From: Cunninghamia lanceolata
Lineage: Eukaryota; Streptophyta; Pinopsida; Cupressales; Cupressaceae
Assembly (NCBI GenBank): GCA_027924645.1
Contig: BSBN01000844.1
Span: forward strand, 186,001 to 250,000
Length of the DNA stretch: 64,000 nucleotides
Direction of reading: 5' to 3'
The position numbers were made by a program, and so were the translations under genes. The stretch's first letter is position 1; every line of letters starts with the position of its first letter. This document shows positions 12,201 to 24,800 of the stretch, one piece after another. The notes below the pieces were generated by a model. That model saw only the letters and a list, made by a program, of their open reading frames with translations, did no database searches and was not told where the DNA came from.

Positions 12201-13330
12201 ACGTCAAAATTTTGACCAAGACACTCAAGGCACTAGTCTTTATCATCTACCCCTACAGTGCACTTACTCATTATGATATACTCCTCAACTTTGTATTCAA
12301 CCTTGCCCAAGGTGCATATTCACTATAAGGCATTCTCACTTTGTCAAGGCTCAGAGGGCTTCAACTTGCTAAAGGGTAGAGGTCTAGGCGCATATCTGAC
12401 TTAAAGCTCAAGGCGCTCCAACCCTCTTGCTCTGGAATTCCTTCTAGGCACTAAGTGACTTCTCCAATTACTTGAAAACATTTGAAGTGTTTTACCTTCT
12501 CAAGGTGCTCCTTTGAACTTGACTCCAAGGTGTTATAATCTCAAAGGTGCTGACATCATCTCAACCAAAGGCGCTCAATGATTCATCCCATATCTAGGTG
12601 CTAAAACACTTAATCAACCAAGTCATTCAAGGCGCCATTCAGTAAACTCATCTTCCATGATATTCCTATCAAGGCGCATATCACTTCTCTCATGGGCTTT
12701 AGGCACTTAGTTGAGTGTTTCAATACTACTTAGGTGCCAAATTCATTTTAATGCACCAAACACAAAGAGCTTTCAAACACTGGGCGCTCACAAAGAGTCT
12801 TCTAACCTTGAGCACTAAATTAGGTCTTTGCAACTATCCAAGGCACATATCTTCATTTGAACAACTTATGGTGCCAAGACAACTTCTCATTAGGGCGCTC
12901 AAAACACTTGTGTTTACATTTGAAGTGCTTTACCTTCTTAAGGTGCTCCAGACTAACCTGACTCCAAGGCGCTCCATCATCATCCTTAAGGCGCTAAAAA
13001 CATCATCTCCACTCTAGGCAAAAACATCATCCAACTCCTTAAGGCACTTCACTGTCAAAGTCTGAAGGCGCTCTACCTAGACCTTTCCCCTAGGCACCAG
13101 AACTCCTAAGCGCTCACCAGATAACTCTCTTCTTCAAGGTGCAAATCTTCCTATACTATGATTGCCTCTGAAACATCGGTTAACGTGATGTGAGGGTGCA
13201 AAGGCTACTCCAATCCTCAATGAGCACCTAGTTTAAACAAGGAGAAATAAAGCATTCAAAACTATCCAAACGATCATCCCCTTCCTAATGTCTTCACTGC
13301 TCTGAAAAATCTTGGCCAAAATGACATGTA
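9231..13330 (+). repeat. Dispersed AGGCGC-motif field, plus orientation
   Basis: The hexamer AGGCGC (often CAAGGCGCT, TAGGCGCCA or AAGGCGCAT) recurs dozens of times at irregular spacing of roughly 20-80 bp. Many further sites read AGGTGC or AGGCAC, which are the TpG and CpA products expected from deamination of the central CpG. Between motifs the sequence is variable and non-coding; the longest frames (for example 12,715-13,017) show no protein character. I know no named repeat family with this structure. It may be a strongly diverged short-unit satellite or a cluster of binding sites. Confidence 0.7.
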
Positions 13331-13401
13331 ACAACTCCTGTGCAAAGCACCTAAGCAAGAAAAGAGGGGGTCCCCAATCTGATGGGGTGATGTGTGATTT
13401 G

Positions 13402-13474
13402 GGCACATGTGTGATTTGATCAAAAACAGGCGCCTAGAGTGAATAGGCTTTCATCCTGACTTAATACACTGCCT
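13402..13474 (+). repeat. Copy 1 of a ~74-bp direct repeat
   Basis: About 73 bp, ending in ...TAATACACTGCCT, are repeated almost exactly at 14,984-15,057. The two copies bracket the reversed AGGCGC block, and the second runs straight into the 360-bp array, marking a duplication junction. Confidence 0.75.
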
Positions 13475-13479
13475 AGAGT

Positions 13480-14980
13480 GGATATTAGTGCCTTCGTATG
13501 GTTTGAAGCGCCTTTAGCTGTGCCTTGAGGAGATTTTCTTACATCTTAAAGGAGGTTCTAACACCTTGCCCCCTTTGGTATCTAGCGCCCTAGTGGCTTT
13601 AACTTAACGCCTTTGGAGTCCAAAATGCGCCTTTGAAAGTTGAAGTGAACCTTGATAATTGGAGTCTTCATAATGAGCGCCTAGGTCTTGTTGAGTAGAA
13701 TACCCCACAATGTGCACCTAGGTCTTTAAGAAGAGTAATGATACTTGAGATAGAGCGCCTTGAGGAGGTAGTTGAGCACCCTGGATTGAATAATTGGAGT
13801 TCAAGGAAGGTTTGAGCACCCAAGGCATATGGCTAGAGAAGTTGTAGAAAAGACCACTTTTGGCGCCTTAAAAGTTTGAATGCTTGGGGAGTTTTTGCAA
13901 AGATCTAGTTTGAGCGCCCTTATGCCCTAGGATCATCTAGTTTGTGCATCTTGTAATGAGGATTTCATGTAAGTTTGGAATGAGCACCTTGAATAAGTGT
14001 AAACTAGCCTAGAGAAGGGTATGTGTGCCTTGAGCGCCTTGAGCATTCCAGAGATAACTGTGCACCTAGAACAATATGAGCGCTCATGATGATGATTAAC
14101 GGCCTGATGAGACTATGAGCGCCTTGTTCAGGAGATACCTTGTTTGATCATAAAATGCACCTTGAGTCTTGAAGGTTTTGAGTGCCTAGGTGATTTGGAT
14201 ATTGGGATGTTGGTATGCGCCCAAGATTGAGGTAAGTGAGCACTTGTAATGGAGGAGAGCAATGAGATGGAATGTCTTGTAGAGATTGGCGCCCAGAGAC
14301 CCATTTTTGCGTCTTTGATGATGACCATTTTTGCATAAGAGTTTAGCGCCTTAGAGTTGTAAACTTTCTCTTTGGGCACCCCTGAGTGAATGTTGGCACC
14401 TTGGACAACTAAATACGCCTTTGATGGAGTGGAGCCCAGAAGGGGAGTAGGAGGAAACCCAATCTTCAAGATTCATCAAGCTTCAAAGTTTAGGTCAGAG
14501 GTTATCCACTTTATCCAAGGAAGGTGTTATCATCTACACTTCGAGAAGGTAATGTCAAAGGCCATCATGAAGGATCACTTCATCAACTTCAAGTCCTTCA
14601 AGTTCAAGTCCTTTCACCTAGCAAGTCCAAGAGAGATTTCTACTCCAATTCATGAAGTAAGCTTATATCATCCTTATCTACTCTACAAGAAGAAGAAACA
14701 TTACAAAGTTAATCAAATGAGTTACAAGTACAATACATCCAATTGCAAAGAGTGAACCACCTTAAGGAAAAATAGTTCTCTTGAAGTTACTTGAAATGTC
14801 AAAAGGTTTAGCACCTCCAAGTAAGGTCAGAGGTGAGGTTAGAGGTGAAATGCGCCTTTGGACCATTCTGGCACCTTGGATGAAGAACCTATATCTTGAG
14901 CCCAAGAGGTAAAATTTGTGCCTTAGTGGATTTGGAGAGTTATAGAGATTAGATAAAAGCGCCTTGAAGACAGAGTTGTT
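13480..14980 (-). repeat. Dispersed AGGCGC-motif field, reversed orientation
   Basis: The same motif now appears on the minus strand (GAGCGCCTT, GCGCCTTGAG on plus), with decayed GCACC and GTGCC forms. The switch from the preceding field is sharp, between about 13,150 and 13,440, which implies an inversion or a head-to-head arrangement. A motif-poor island at 14,440-14,800 interrupts it. No coding evidence. Confidence 0.65.
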
Positions 14981-14983
14981 CAA

Positions 14984-15057
14984 GGCGCATGTGTGATTTG
15001 GTCAAAAAACAGGCACCTAGAGTGAATAGGCTTTCATCCTGACTTAATACACTGCCT
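14984..15057 (+). repeat. Copy 2 of the ~74-bp direct repeat
   Basis: Near-identical to 13,402-13,474. Its end (CACTGCCT) is also the start of each 360-bp unit that follows, linking the two repeat systems. Confidence 0.75.
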
Positions 15058-17530
15058 CCTAACGATTTTTGGGGCAGCAGAAAACCTTTCACCACGGGCA
15101 AATGCCTCAGAGCTATAAAAAATTGAGAGAGGTTATTGTAGAGGCACTCTACGTGATCCCGTTGCCTTAGATGGAATGTTTTTAAGTGACATAGTTTTCG
15201 AGTAACATCTTGTCAAATATTGCTGCCTTTTTGCACTTTGGACTCTTCAGGGATATCGTCGGTACAATGTAGCTCCGACTGTTTCGACATGTTTGGATGA
15301 AAAATAGGACCATGCCTGGCATAAATGTACCCATTCAGACGCGTTGGAACAGTCAGTTTGGTCACATCAGGAGCAGGATGAAAGTTACACCCCTTTGCAA
15401 CTTTACACTGCCTCCTTCTGACGATTTTTGGGGCAACAGAAAACCTTTCACCACGGGCAAATGCCTCAGAGCTATAAAAAAATGAGAGAGGTTATTGTAG
15501 AGGCACTCTACGTGATCATGTTGCTTCAGACGGAATGTTTCTAAGTGACACAATTTTTCAAGTAACATCTCGTCAAAGATTGCTGCCTTTTTGCACTTTG
15601 GACTCTTCAGGGATATCGTCGGTACAATGTAGCTCCAACTGTTTTGACATGTTTGGGTGAGAAATAGGACCATGCCTATCATAAATGTACCCATTCGAAT
15701 GCATTGGAATAGTCAATTTGGTCGCATCAGGAGCAGGATGAAAGTTACACCCCTTTGCAACTTTACACTGCCTCCTTCTGACGATTTTTAGGGCAACATA
15801 AAACCTTTCACCACGGGCAAATGCCTCAGAGCTATAAAAAACTGAGAGAGGTTATTATAGAGGCACTTTATGTGATCATGTTACCTTAGATGGAATGTTT
15901 CTAAGTGACACGATTTTTGAGTAACATCTCGTCAAAGATTGCTGCCTTTTTGCACTTTGGACTCTTCAGGGATATCGTCGGTACAATGTAGCTCCGACTG
16001 TTTCGACATGTTTGGGTGAGAAATAGGACCATGCCTAGCATAAATGTACCCATTCAGATGCATTGGAACAGTCAGTTTGGTCGCATTAGGAGCAAGACGA
16101 AAGTTACACCCCTTTACAACTTTACACTACCTCCTTCTGACGATTTTTGGGGCAGCAGAAAACCTTTCACCACGGGCAAATGCCTCAGAGCTATAAAAAA
16201 CCAAGAGAGGTTATTGTAGAGGCACTCTACGTGATCACGTTGCTTCAGACAGAATGTTTCTAAGTGACACAATTTTTGAGTAACATCTCGTCAAAGATTG
16301 CTACCTTTTTACACTTTAGACTCTTCAGGGATATCGTCGGTACAATGTAGCTCTGACTGTTTCGACATGTTTGGGTGAGAAATAGGACCATGCCTAGTAT
16401 AATGTATCCATTCAGATGCGTTGGAACAGTCAATTTGGTTGCATCAGGAGCAGGACGAAAGTTACACCCCTTTGCAACTTTACACTACCTCCTTCTGATG
16501 ATTTTTGGGGCAACAGAAAACCTTTCACCACGGGCAAATGCCTCAGAGCTATAAAAAACTGAGAGAGGTTATTGTAGAGGCACTCTACATGATCACGTTG
16601 CTGTAGATAGAATGTTTCTAAGTGACATGATTTTTGAGTAACATCTCGTCAAAGATTGCTGCCTTTTTGCACTTTGGACTCTTCAGGGATATCGTCAGTA
16701 CAATGTAGCTCTGACTGTTTCGACATGTTTGGGTGAGAAATAGGACCATGCCTAGCATAAATGTACCTATTCTGACACATTGGAATAGTCAGTTTGGTCG
16801 CATTAGGAGCAGGACGAAAGTTACACCCCTTTGCAACTTTACACTGCCTCCTTCTGACGATTTTTGGGGCAGCAGAAAACCTTTCACCACGAGCAAATGC
16901 TTTAGAGCTATAAAAAACCAAGAGAGGTTATTGTAGAGGCACTCTACATGATCACGTTGCCTTAGATGGAATGTTTCTAAGTGACACGAGTTTTGAGTAA
17001 CATCTCGTCAAAGATTGCTGCCTTTTTGCACTTTGGACTCTTCAGGGATATCGTCGGTACAATGTAGCTCCGACTGTTTCGACATGTTTGGGTGAGAAAT
17101 AGGACCATGCCTAGTATAAATGTACCTATTCAGATGTGTTAGAATAGTCAGTTTGGTCACATCAGGAGCAGGACAAAAGTTACACCCCTTTGCAACTTTA
17201 CACTGCCTCCTTCTGACGATTTTTGGGGCAGTAGAAAACCTTTCACCATGGGTAAATGCCTCAGAGCTATAAAAAACTGAGAGAGGTTATTGTAGAGGCA
17301 CTCTACATGATAGCGTTTCCTTAGAAAGAATGTTTCTAAGTGACACAGTTTTTGAGTAACATCTCGTCAAAGATTGCAGCCTTTTTGCACTTTGGACTCT
17401 TCAGGGATATCGTTGGTACAATGTAGCTCAGACTGTTTCAACATGTTTGGGTGAAAAACAGGACCATGCCTAGTGTAAATGTACCCATCCGAATGCGTTG
17501 GAACAGTCAGTTTGGTCACATCATGAGCAG
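15054..17530 (+). repeat. Tandem array of seven ~360-bp units
   Basis: The word CGATTTTTGGGGCA, or a one-base variant (TGATTTTTGGGG in one unit, CGATTTTTAGGG in another), recurs near 15,062, 15,422, 15,782, 16,141, 16,499, 16,859 and 17,218, a period of 359-361 bp. Units share long identical stretches (GGGATATCGTCGGTACAATG; AACCTTTCACCACGGGCAAA) and differ mainly by C/T and G/A changes. The last unit is incomplete. Since 360 is a multiple of 3, similar minus-strand frames recur in several units (for example 16,921-16,649), but stops break them and I see no known domain. The array lies between the AGGCGC field and the 3' end of the transposase gene. Confidence 0.85.
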
Positions 17531-17965
17531 GACACCAAAAATGCAAAAGTTGCTTTGTGCAACTTGACAACATTGACACTTTTTTGCAACATGACTCAAA
17601 GACTCAAACTGACCCCAAATGACTCAAAGTGACTTAAAATCACCTTGATTATAGAGGTCAAGGTGCTCCTTATCATTCATTCATTATGAGCGCCTTGGGA
17701 GAATGGTATATAGGTCATCATCATGATTGGGCGCCCTGGATCTAGAGTGTTGGAGAGATCATCAAATGGTGTCTAGTAGGGTGAGTTATGAGTTTGGTCG
17801 CATCAGGAGCAGGACACCAAAAATGCATAACATGATGATGTAAAAATGTGTACATATGTGTAAAAATGCAGGAGGAAATAAAAAAAGACAAACCTTACAA
17901 ATTAATGTGCATCTTTACAACTCAATGTAACATAACTTTACAAAATCAATGTGAATACTTACAAA
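17531..17965. other. Spacer between the 360-bp array and the transposase 3' end
   Basis: No gene. It contains a short run of GACTCAAA words (17,590-17,635), a last few AGGCGC-type motifs, and at about 17,790-17,826 a second copy of the array's exit sequence (GCATCAGGAGCAGGACACCA), also seen at 17,520-17,540. Confidence 0.5.
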
Positions 17966-20900
17966 TTAATCCAATGAACCATCTGGATCTGCTCTACTCT
18001 TTATTGTGTCAAGTATTGCTTCATGGTCAGACTCATGCACCTTCCACAATATTTTGTTCAAAGGTCTACCCTGATACTTTATCAAATGAACATTGGATGC
18101 CACGACAAGGTTCGAGTAATGAAGAATCTTTCGATGCATGTCAAAGTCCTGAAATAGCCAAATATTAACACTCTTATGTGGGTACCTTCTAAGCCATGTT
18201 CCAGTAATAACCACTGATCCTGTAGGGTACTCGATGTTTTCTCCATCTGTAACAGGGGCCTCCAATTTCTTTTTGGCCTCAACACAATGACATAAGTAAT
18301 AATCTGTTCCCTCTTCATTATCTTCATCTGCAATAACTGCATATATGTGTCCTACATTGAAATGTGTAGCAAATTAGATGAAATTAGTCAACATTACAAA
18401 AACACTACAAAGTAAGATGACATTACCTGGTTGAACTAGATGAAATTAGATGCATATACGTGCCCTATATTACCTGGTTGAACTAAATCTGATATGTGGT
18501 CAAAGTCAACTGACGATTCCATCTGTGTTAGTTCCAGTGCTGTCGGGGGTCGATACGTGTCAAGTGGGCTAAGATAACTTAACTGCCATTCGTCAACCCA
18601 CTCCTTTGACTCGCACTCATCCCAGACTTGAATTGTACAGGAAGAACAAAAGCATGACATCTTTCATGTATGGATACTCCATGAACCTACAATTGAGCTT
18701 CTGAAAGAGTGCATCTCATTTGATCCTGTCAGTGTACAACAATCCTCATATGGTGCAATGTTAGTATCATCTATCAACCAAAAAAATCTACGAACTAAAG
18801 ACTTACCTTCATTACCTGGACCCATGGAAGCATTACACCACTCGATAATCAATTTTGCATCTGTCAACTTTGCATTGTCTTTATACTTTAACTCTTCTCG
18901 TGCTATGGCTCTTTTGATACATGCTCCTGCACCATCATGCTCCCCCTTTCCATGCCCGGCCTCACAAAAGTTCCACATATGTTGAATACCTGTAAAATTA
19001 CGCCTCCTACTCAGCCAATAGAAATTCTGCGAGTTCTTGAATTGTGATGCACAATTATCTGACCATATGATATGCTGACTGAACGATATGCCCCTTCTAG
19101 CCAAATCATTGTAGAACACCTGAAAGCAACCTTGCACGAACTCTGTAGAATGCGTGCGATCATCACTAATATAGAAATTATACTCCCTTATGATCTTTCT
19201 GTCATCCTCTGTACTATCATTTGCATGAATGAATGCGATGTGCACAAATACAGAAACCTGTGTGGAGTTGTAATATTGTGATTGCACCTCACGCTGTGGC
19301 TGTAGACTGTAGTTCTCTGCAAATTTGACGACTGAAATAATGCTACCAACCGGAAATGTGTCCTTGCATAACTTGAATTGCAAGTCCAACCATCGAGCTC
19401 TATGGGCATGTCTTGCATACTCATACACTATGCTGTCATGAAATATAGGCATAAGCTGATACACTGGAATCTTTTCAATAACTAATTCACACCTCTTTGC
19501 TTCTTTACCATCTTTTGTATTGTATGCCACTGTTTTATACTTGCCAAACTCTACTAGTTCATTTCCAACCGCATGTGTTATTTCCATATGTTCACATATT
19601 GGCAAATGTTGCAAGCCACCACAACGATGACATGTGCCATCCAAGCATAATTTCTTGTAGAATATTTGACCTTCCTCTCTTTCACATAAAATTTTTGATA
19701 TGAAGTCTCTTGAAGATGTTGGTGGGGCACATATGGCACAACCCTGCAAATCATTGTTAGTATGCATATCTAAACATATGGACCTATAAGCATCAAAATG
19801 GTTAGAAAATTCAATATGTAATCTACAACAACAAGTAGTGCGTGTGTGATTTATCTTAACATAGAAAGGTTTTAGCATTTCAAAATATCTTTGACAAATT
19901 TTAATTTGAGGATACTTCTCTAGAAATTTACCATAAAACTGTGTTTGAGTCTCATCCAAAAAATGCTTTGGATGTGGCTCGTGGTTCTGACTACCAATTC
20001 TCCATCCCTTTGATTCGGAGATACCCTTATCTAATTCTTCCAAAAGTCTTCAATTAGTGATCTCAATGCTTCAACAATTGGTTTATCTTTTCGTGGTAGT
20101 CTCCCCGAGAATGCCCATAATTCATTGGCATTAGTGTCCTCAATTCTTTGGCGTCTTCCAACGGCTCTTGATAAAGTTTTCCTATTAATTCTCAATTCTT
20201 GACTTGTATTTCTAATGAGACGAGCTTTCCTTGTTTGACTACTTACTATAGTTGATGTAATCACATGCCGTGTTGCATTACTATCTTTTGTGTGTGAGGT
20301 GTTACCCACACTCTCATACGCACTCATTAGATTCTTGACAATAGATTTTTCACTTGAAGCCTCTGATGTTCTCAACCCAAGAATCTTCATGATAGACCTA
20401 TACTTTATACTTCGCATCATTTCAACAAATAGTTGAGATCTTGCAGTCTCATTTAACTTTTCAAAGAACAATCTCCAAATCTTATTAGCATATCTTCTAC
20501 AAGTGCATTTTGGAATCTTACCTTCCATTGGCTGCAAAATATTCTCATCAATATCAATCAAATACTTTAGCTTTCTATGCAAAATTCTAGGTGGTGTCAA
20601 GTTAGGTAAATTCATCTCAATATTAGGAATTTCATCAATATTTAAATGAGATGGGTTAGATGGCATACCTTTGATCGAAGATGGAATAGATGGCATACCT
20701 TGAGGTTGAGGTGGGAACGATGGCGTACCTCCTTCATCACATGTGAGTGATGATGTACTCTCAACTTGAGATGTGGTAGATGGTGTCCCTACATGTTGAC
20801 TTGCGGTAAAGGATGTGTCTCCAACTATGGTATTCAAATCTCTCGTACCACGAAGTTTTTGCATTCGTTCTCTTTGTGCCGCCAATACCATATCTCTTTG

Positions 20901-21052
20901 TGATGGTTGTGGTTCCTCTTCAATTGGTATGTCTTCATTTATCGTGTCCAATTTCCTCTTCTCACGAAGTTCCCTCATAGCCATTGCTTTCTTTGCATTC
21001 TTAGCTTCTACTCTTCCTGTGTTGGTTTAATTCTTGATCGTTTCCTCAGCAT
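17966..21052 (-). pseudogene. DDE-like transposase gene of the giant element (two exons, damaged)
   Basis: Exon 1 runs 21052-18474 and exon 2 18351-17966, joined by a GT-AG intron that restores a continuous frame (..LVQPG/HIYAV..). The N-terminal part is Ser/Thr/Pro-rich with basic helices (about 20,984-20,040). It is followed by Cys pairs (GCAICAPP; CHRCGG with a nearby C and H), then a transposase core: FAENYSL (about 19,330-19,310), YISDDRTHS (about 19,165), IIWSDNCASQFKN (about 19,060) and AGHGKGEHDGAGACIKR (about 18,945). I recall this DF-EN / SD-H / SDG-QFKN / HGKG-DG-KR layout from uncharacterised transposase-like proteins; here the Asp expected before FAEN appears as Lys. Damage: a frameshift near 21,010, a TAG plus frameshift near 20,030, and TGA at 18,666-18,664. 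The gene converges on the accessory gene. Transposase is inferred from motifs and from the inverted termini. Confidence 0.65.
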
Positions 21053-21059
21053 GATGGAG

Positions 21060-21800
21060 AATTTGTCTATAGCATGATAAAGAGACCAATATTAGTTCCT
21101 AAGAAATGAATACATGATAATAGTGGGATTGTATTTTTTTTATGTTGTAAGGATTTATTCTTGTATAGTTTGACATCATGGTATGAACTAAGGTTTTTTT
21201 ATTACACATAATTATTAAAGAGCCCAAGTGTAGAAAATATACATGGCATCATGTGAGATTGTAGGTTGCTTTCTCGATTGGGAATGTGTCTATTTTAAAC
21301 ATGTATGATAAAGCATGATAAAGTAATTCAATCTGAAATAAGGAAAATGTAAAGAACATGCATGTAAAGACTTGACATACCTAAAAAATGAAGATTTGAA
21401 TGGAGAGAGTACCCAATTATGTAGTGTTTTTATCTTCTTGCATCAAACTCCTCAACAATTTGAGTTTTTCACCACTTGCTTCCTTTTCAATGTTAAATTC
21501 TTAAAATTGAATCACAATTAACATTGCAATACTACAAAAATTGAAACTTGAATAGATATATATCAAACTTGGTTTGAAAACTATGTTATTTCCTCCTTCT
21601 CAAGTTGGCAAAGCAAAAAAGATGGTGGAAAGATCATGCAAAGGTGGTACAATGTGTCAAATGTGCATGTGAACTTCCCAATAGCATGAAAGCACTTCTT
21701 TTTTGTCAGAGCGCGCGTAGAATCAGTAAGAAAATAGAGCATGTGGGCCTGGATCACGGGGGTAACCACTTTTTTACCGTTTCAGTAGAAATAAAAAATG
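21060..21800. other. Upstream region of the transposase gene; no gene seen
   Basis: AT-rich, motif-free sequence that should contain the transposase promoter on the minus strand. I cannot place a TATA box or start site with confidence. Frames at 21,581-21,814 overlap on both strands and look like chance. Confidence 0.4.
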
Positions 21801-21840
21801 TGAGCGCGCTATAACGCGCTCGCGCTATAACGTGCTCGCA
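21801..21840. repeat. CpG-rich palindrome cluster upstream of the transposase gene
   Basis: A diverged copy of the subterminal palindrome (GAGCGCGCTATAACGCGCTC followed by GCGCTATAACGTGCTCGC). It stands between the transposase 5' end and the first telomere-like repeats about 10 bp later. Its interior position suggests that the motif is functional for the element, or that the telomere-like block is bracketed by it. Confidence 0.75.
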
Positions 21841-21850
21841 TTTTGTCCTG

Positions 21851-24800
21851 CTATTGATCCCTAATCCCTAAACCCTCAACTCTAATCCCTTGACCCTCAA
21901 CCTTCAATGTCAAATCCTAATCCCTCAACCCTATCCCTAAACCCTCAACCCTCAATGTCAAATCCTAATCCCTCAACCCTCAACGTCAAATCCTAATCCC
22001 TCAACGTCAAATCCTAATCCCTCAATGTCAAATCCTAATCTGTCAACCCTCCAACCCTATCCCTAATCCTTACAACCCTCAACCCTTAACTCTGATCCAT
22101 CAACCCTCAACACTATACCTTAAACCCTAATCCCTTCAACCTCAACCCTATCCCTAAACCCTTGACCCTCGAACCTTAGCCCTCGACGTCAAACCCTAAT
22201 CCCTCAACCCTTAACTCTGATCCCTCATCTCTCAACCCAAACCCTAAACCCTCAACCCTCCACATCAAACCCTAATCCCTTAACCCTCAACCCTAATCTG
22301 TCATTCGTCATCCCTCAACTCTAATCCCTCATTCCTAAACCCTAAACGCTATCCCTATTCCTAGAACCTCAACAGGCTTGATACTATACCTTAAACCCTA
22401 ATCCCTCTACCATCGACACTCTTATTTAACCCTAATCCCTTGACCATTAACCCTATCCCTCAACCTCAACCCTCGACCCTCAACCCTCAACTCTCAACAT
22501 TAAACCCTAATTCATCAACCCTAAACCCTAATCCCTCAAACCTAAACCCCATCCCTAAACCATCAACCCTCAACACTATACCTTAACCCTAATCCCTCAA
22601 CCCTCAACCCTAAACCTTATCCCTAAACCCTAATCCCTCAACCCTCAACCCTAATCCCTCATCCCTCAACTCTAATCCCTCATCCCTAAACCCTAAATGC
22701 TATCCCTATTCCTAAACCCTCAACAGACTCGATACTATACCTTAAACTCTAATCCCTTATCCCTAAACCCTCCAACCCTATCCCTAATCCTTATACCCTC
22801 CACACTCTACTTTAACCCTAATTCCTCGACCCTCAACCCTATCCCTAAACCCTTGACCCTCGAACCTCAACCCTCAACCCTCAACATCAAACCCTAATCC
22901 CTCAACCCTTAACTTTGATCCCTCGACCTTCAACCCTAATCCTAAACCCTAAACCCTCAACGCCAAATTCTAATCTCTCAACCCTTCACTCTAATCCTTC
23001 AACCCTAAACCCTATCCCTAAACCCTCAACACTATACCTTAAACCCTAATCCCTCAACCCTAACCCTAAACCTTGTCCCTAAACCCTAATCCCTCAACCC
23101 TAAACCCTAATCTGTCATCCGTCATCCCTCAACTCTAATCCCTCATTCCTAAACCCTAAATGCTATCCCTATTCCTAGACCCTCAACACGCTCGATACTA
23201 TACCTTAAACCCTAATCCCTCTACCATCGATACTCTTATTTAACCCTAATCCCTTGACCATTAACCCTATCCCTCAACCTCAACCCTCAACCCTCAACCC
23301 TCAACTCTCAACATTAAACCCTAATTCATCAACCCTAAACCCTAATCCCTCAAACCTAAACCCTATCCCTAAACCATCAACCCTCAACACTATACCTTAA
23401 ACCCTAATCCCTCAACCCTCAACCCTAAACCTTATCCCTAAACCCTAATCCCTCAACCCTCAACCCTAATCCCTCATCCCTCAACTCTAATCCCTCATCC
23501 CTAAACCCTAAATGCTATCCCTATTCCTAAACCCTCAACAGACTCGATACTATACCTTAAACTCTAATCCCTTATCCCTAAACCCTCCAACCCTATCCCT
23601 AATCCTTATACCCTCCACACTCTACTTTAACCCTAATTCCTCAACCCTCAACCCTATCCCTAAACCCTTGACCCTCGAACCTCAACCCTCAACCCTCAAC
23701 ATCAAACCCTAATCCCTCAACCCTTAACTCTGATCCCTCGACCTTCAACCCTAATCCTAAACCCTAAACCCTCAACGCCAAATTCTAATCACTCAACCCT
23801 TCACTCTAATCCCTCAACTCTAAACCCTATCCCTAAACCCTCAACACTATACCTTAAACCCTAATCCCTCAACCCTAACCCTAAACCTTGTCCCTAAACC
23901 CTAATCCCTCAACCCTCAACACTAATCTGTCATCCGTCATCCCTCAACTCTAATCCCTCATTCCTAAACCCTAAATGCTATCCCTATTCCTAGACCCTCA
24001 ACACACTCAATACTATACCTTAAACCCTAATCCCTCTACCATCGACACTCTTATTTAACCCTAATCTCTTGACCATTAACCCTATCCCTCAACCTCAACC
24101 CTCAACCCTCAACCCTCAACTCTCAACATTAAACCCTAATTCATCAACCCTAAACCCTAATCCCTCAAACCTAAACCCTATCCCTAAACCATCAACCCTC
24201 AACACTATACCTTAAACCCTAAACCTTATCCCTAAACCCTAATCCCTCAACCCTCAACCCTAATCCCTCATCCCTCAACTCTAATCCCTCATCCCTAAAC
24301 CCTAAATGTTATCCCTATTCCTAAACCCTCAATAGACTCGATACTATACCTTAAACTCTAATCCCTTATCCCTAAACCCTCCAACCCTATCCCTAATCCT
24401 TATACCCTCCACACTCTACTGTAATCCTAATTCCTCGACCCTCAACCCTATCCCTAAACCCTTGACCCTCGAACCTCAACCCTCAACCCTCAACATCAAA
24501 CCCTAATCCCTCAACCCTTAACTCTGATCCCTTAACCTTCAACCCTGATCCTAAACCCTAAACCCTCAATGCCAAATTCTAATCCCTCAACCCTTCACTC
24601 TAATCCCTCAACCCTAAACCCTATCCCTAAACCCTCAACACTATACCTTAAACCCTAATCCCTCAACCCTAACCCTAAACCTTGTCCCTAAACCCTAATC
24701 CCTCTACCCTCAACCCTAATCTGTCATCCGTCATCCCTCAACTCTAATCCCTCATTCCTAAACCCTAAACGCTATCCCTATTCCTAGACCCTCAACACGC

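Noticed and set aside
16649..16921. A 90-residue protein gene on the minus strand in the 360-bp array
   Set aside because: Equivalent frames in neighbouring units are broken differently; the frame persists only because the unit length is a multiple of three.
15054..17530. A CRISPR-like array
   Set aside because: Units of 360 bp are repeated along their full length with no alternation of short repeats and unique spacers, and the context is eukaryotic.
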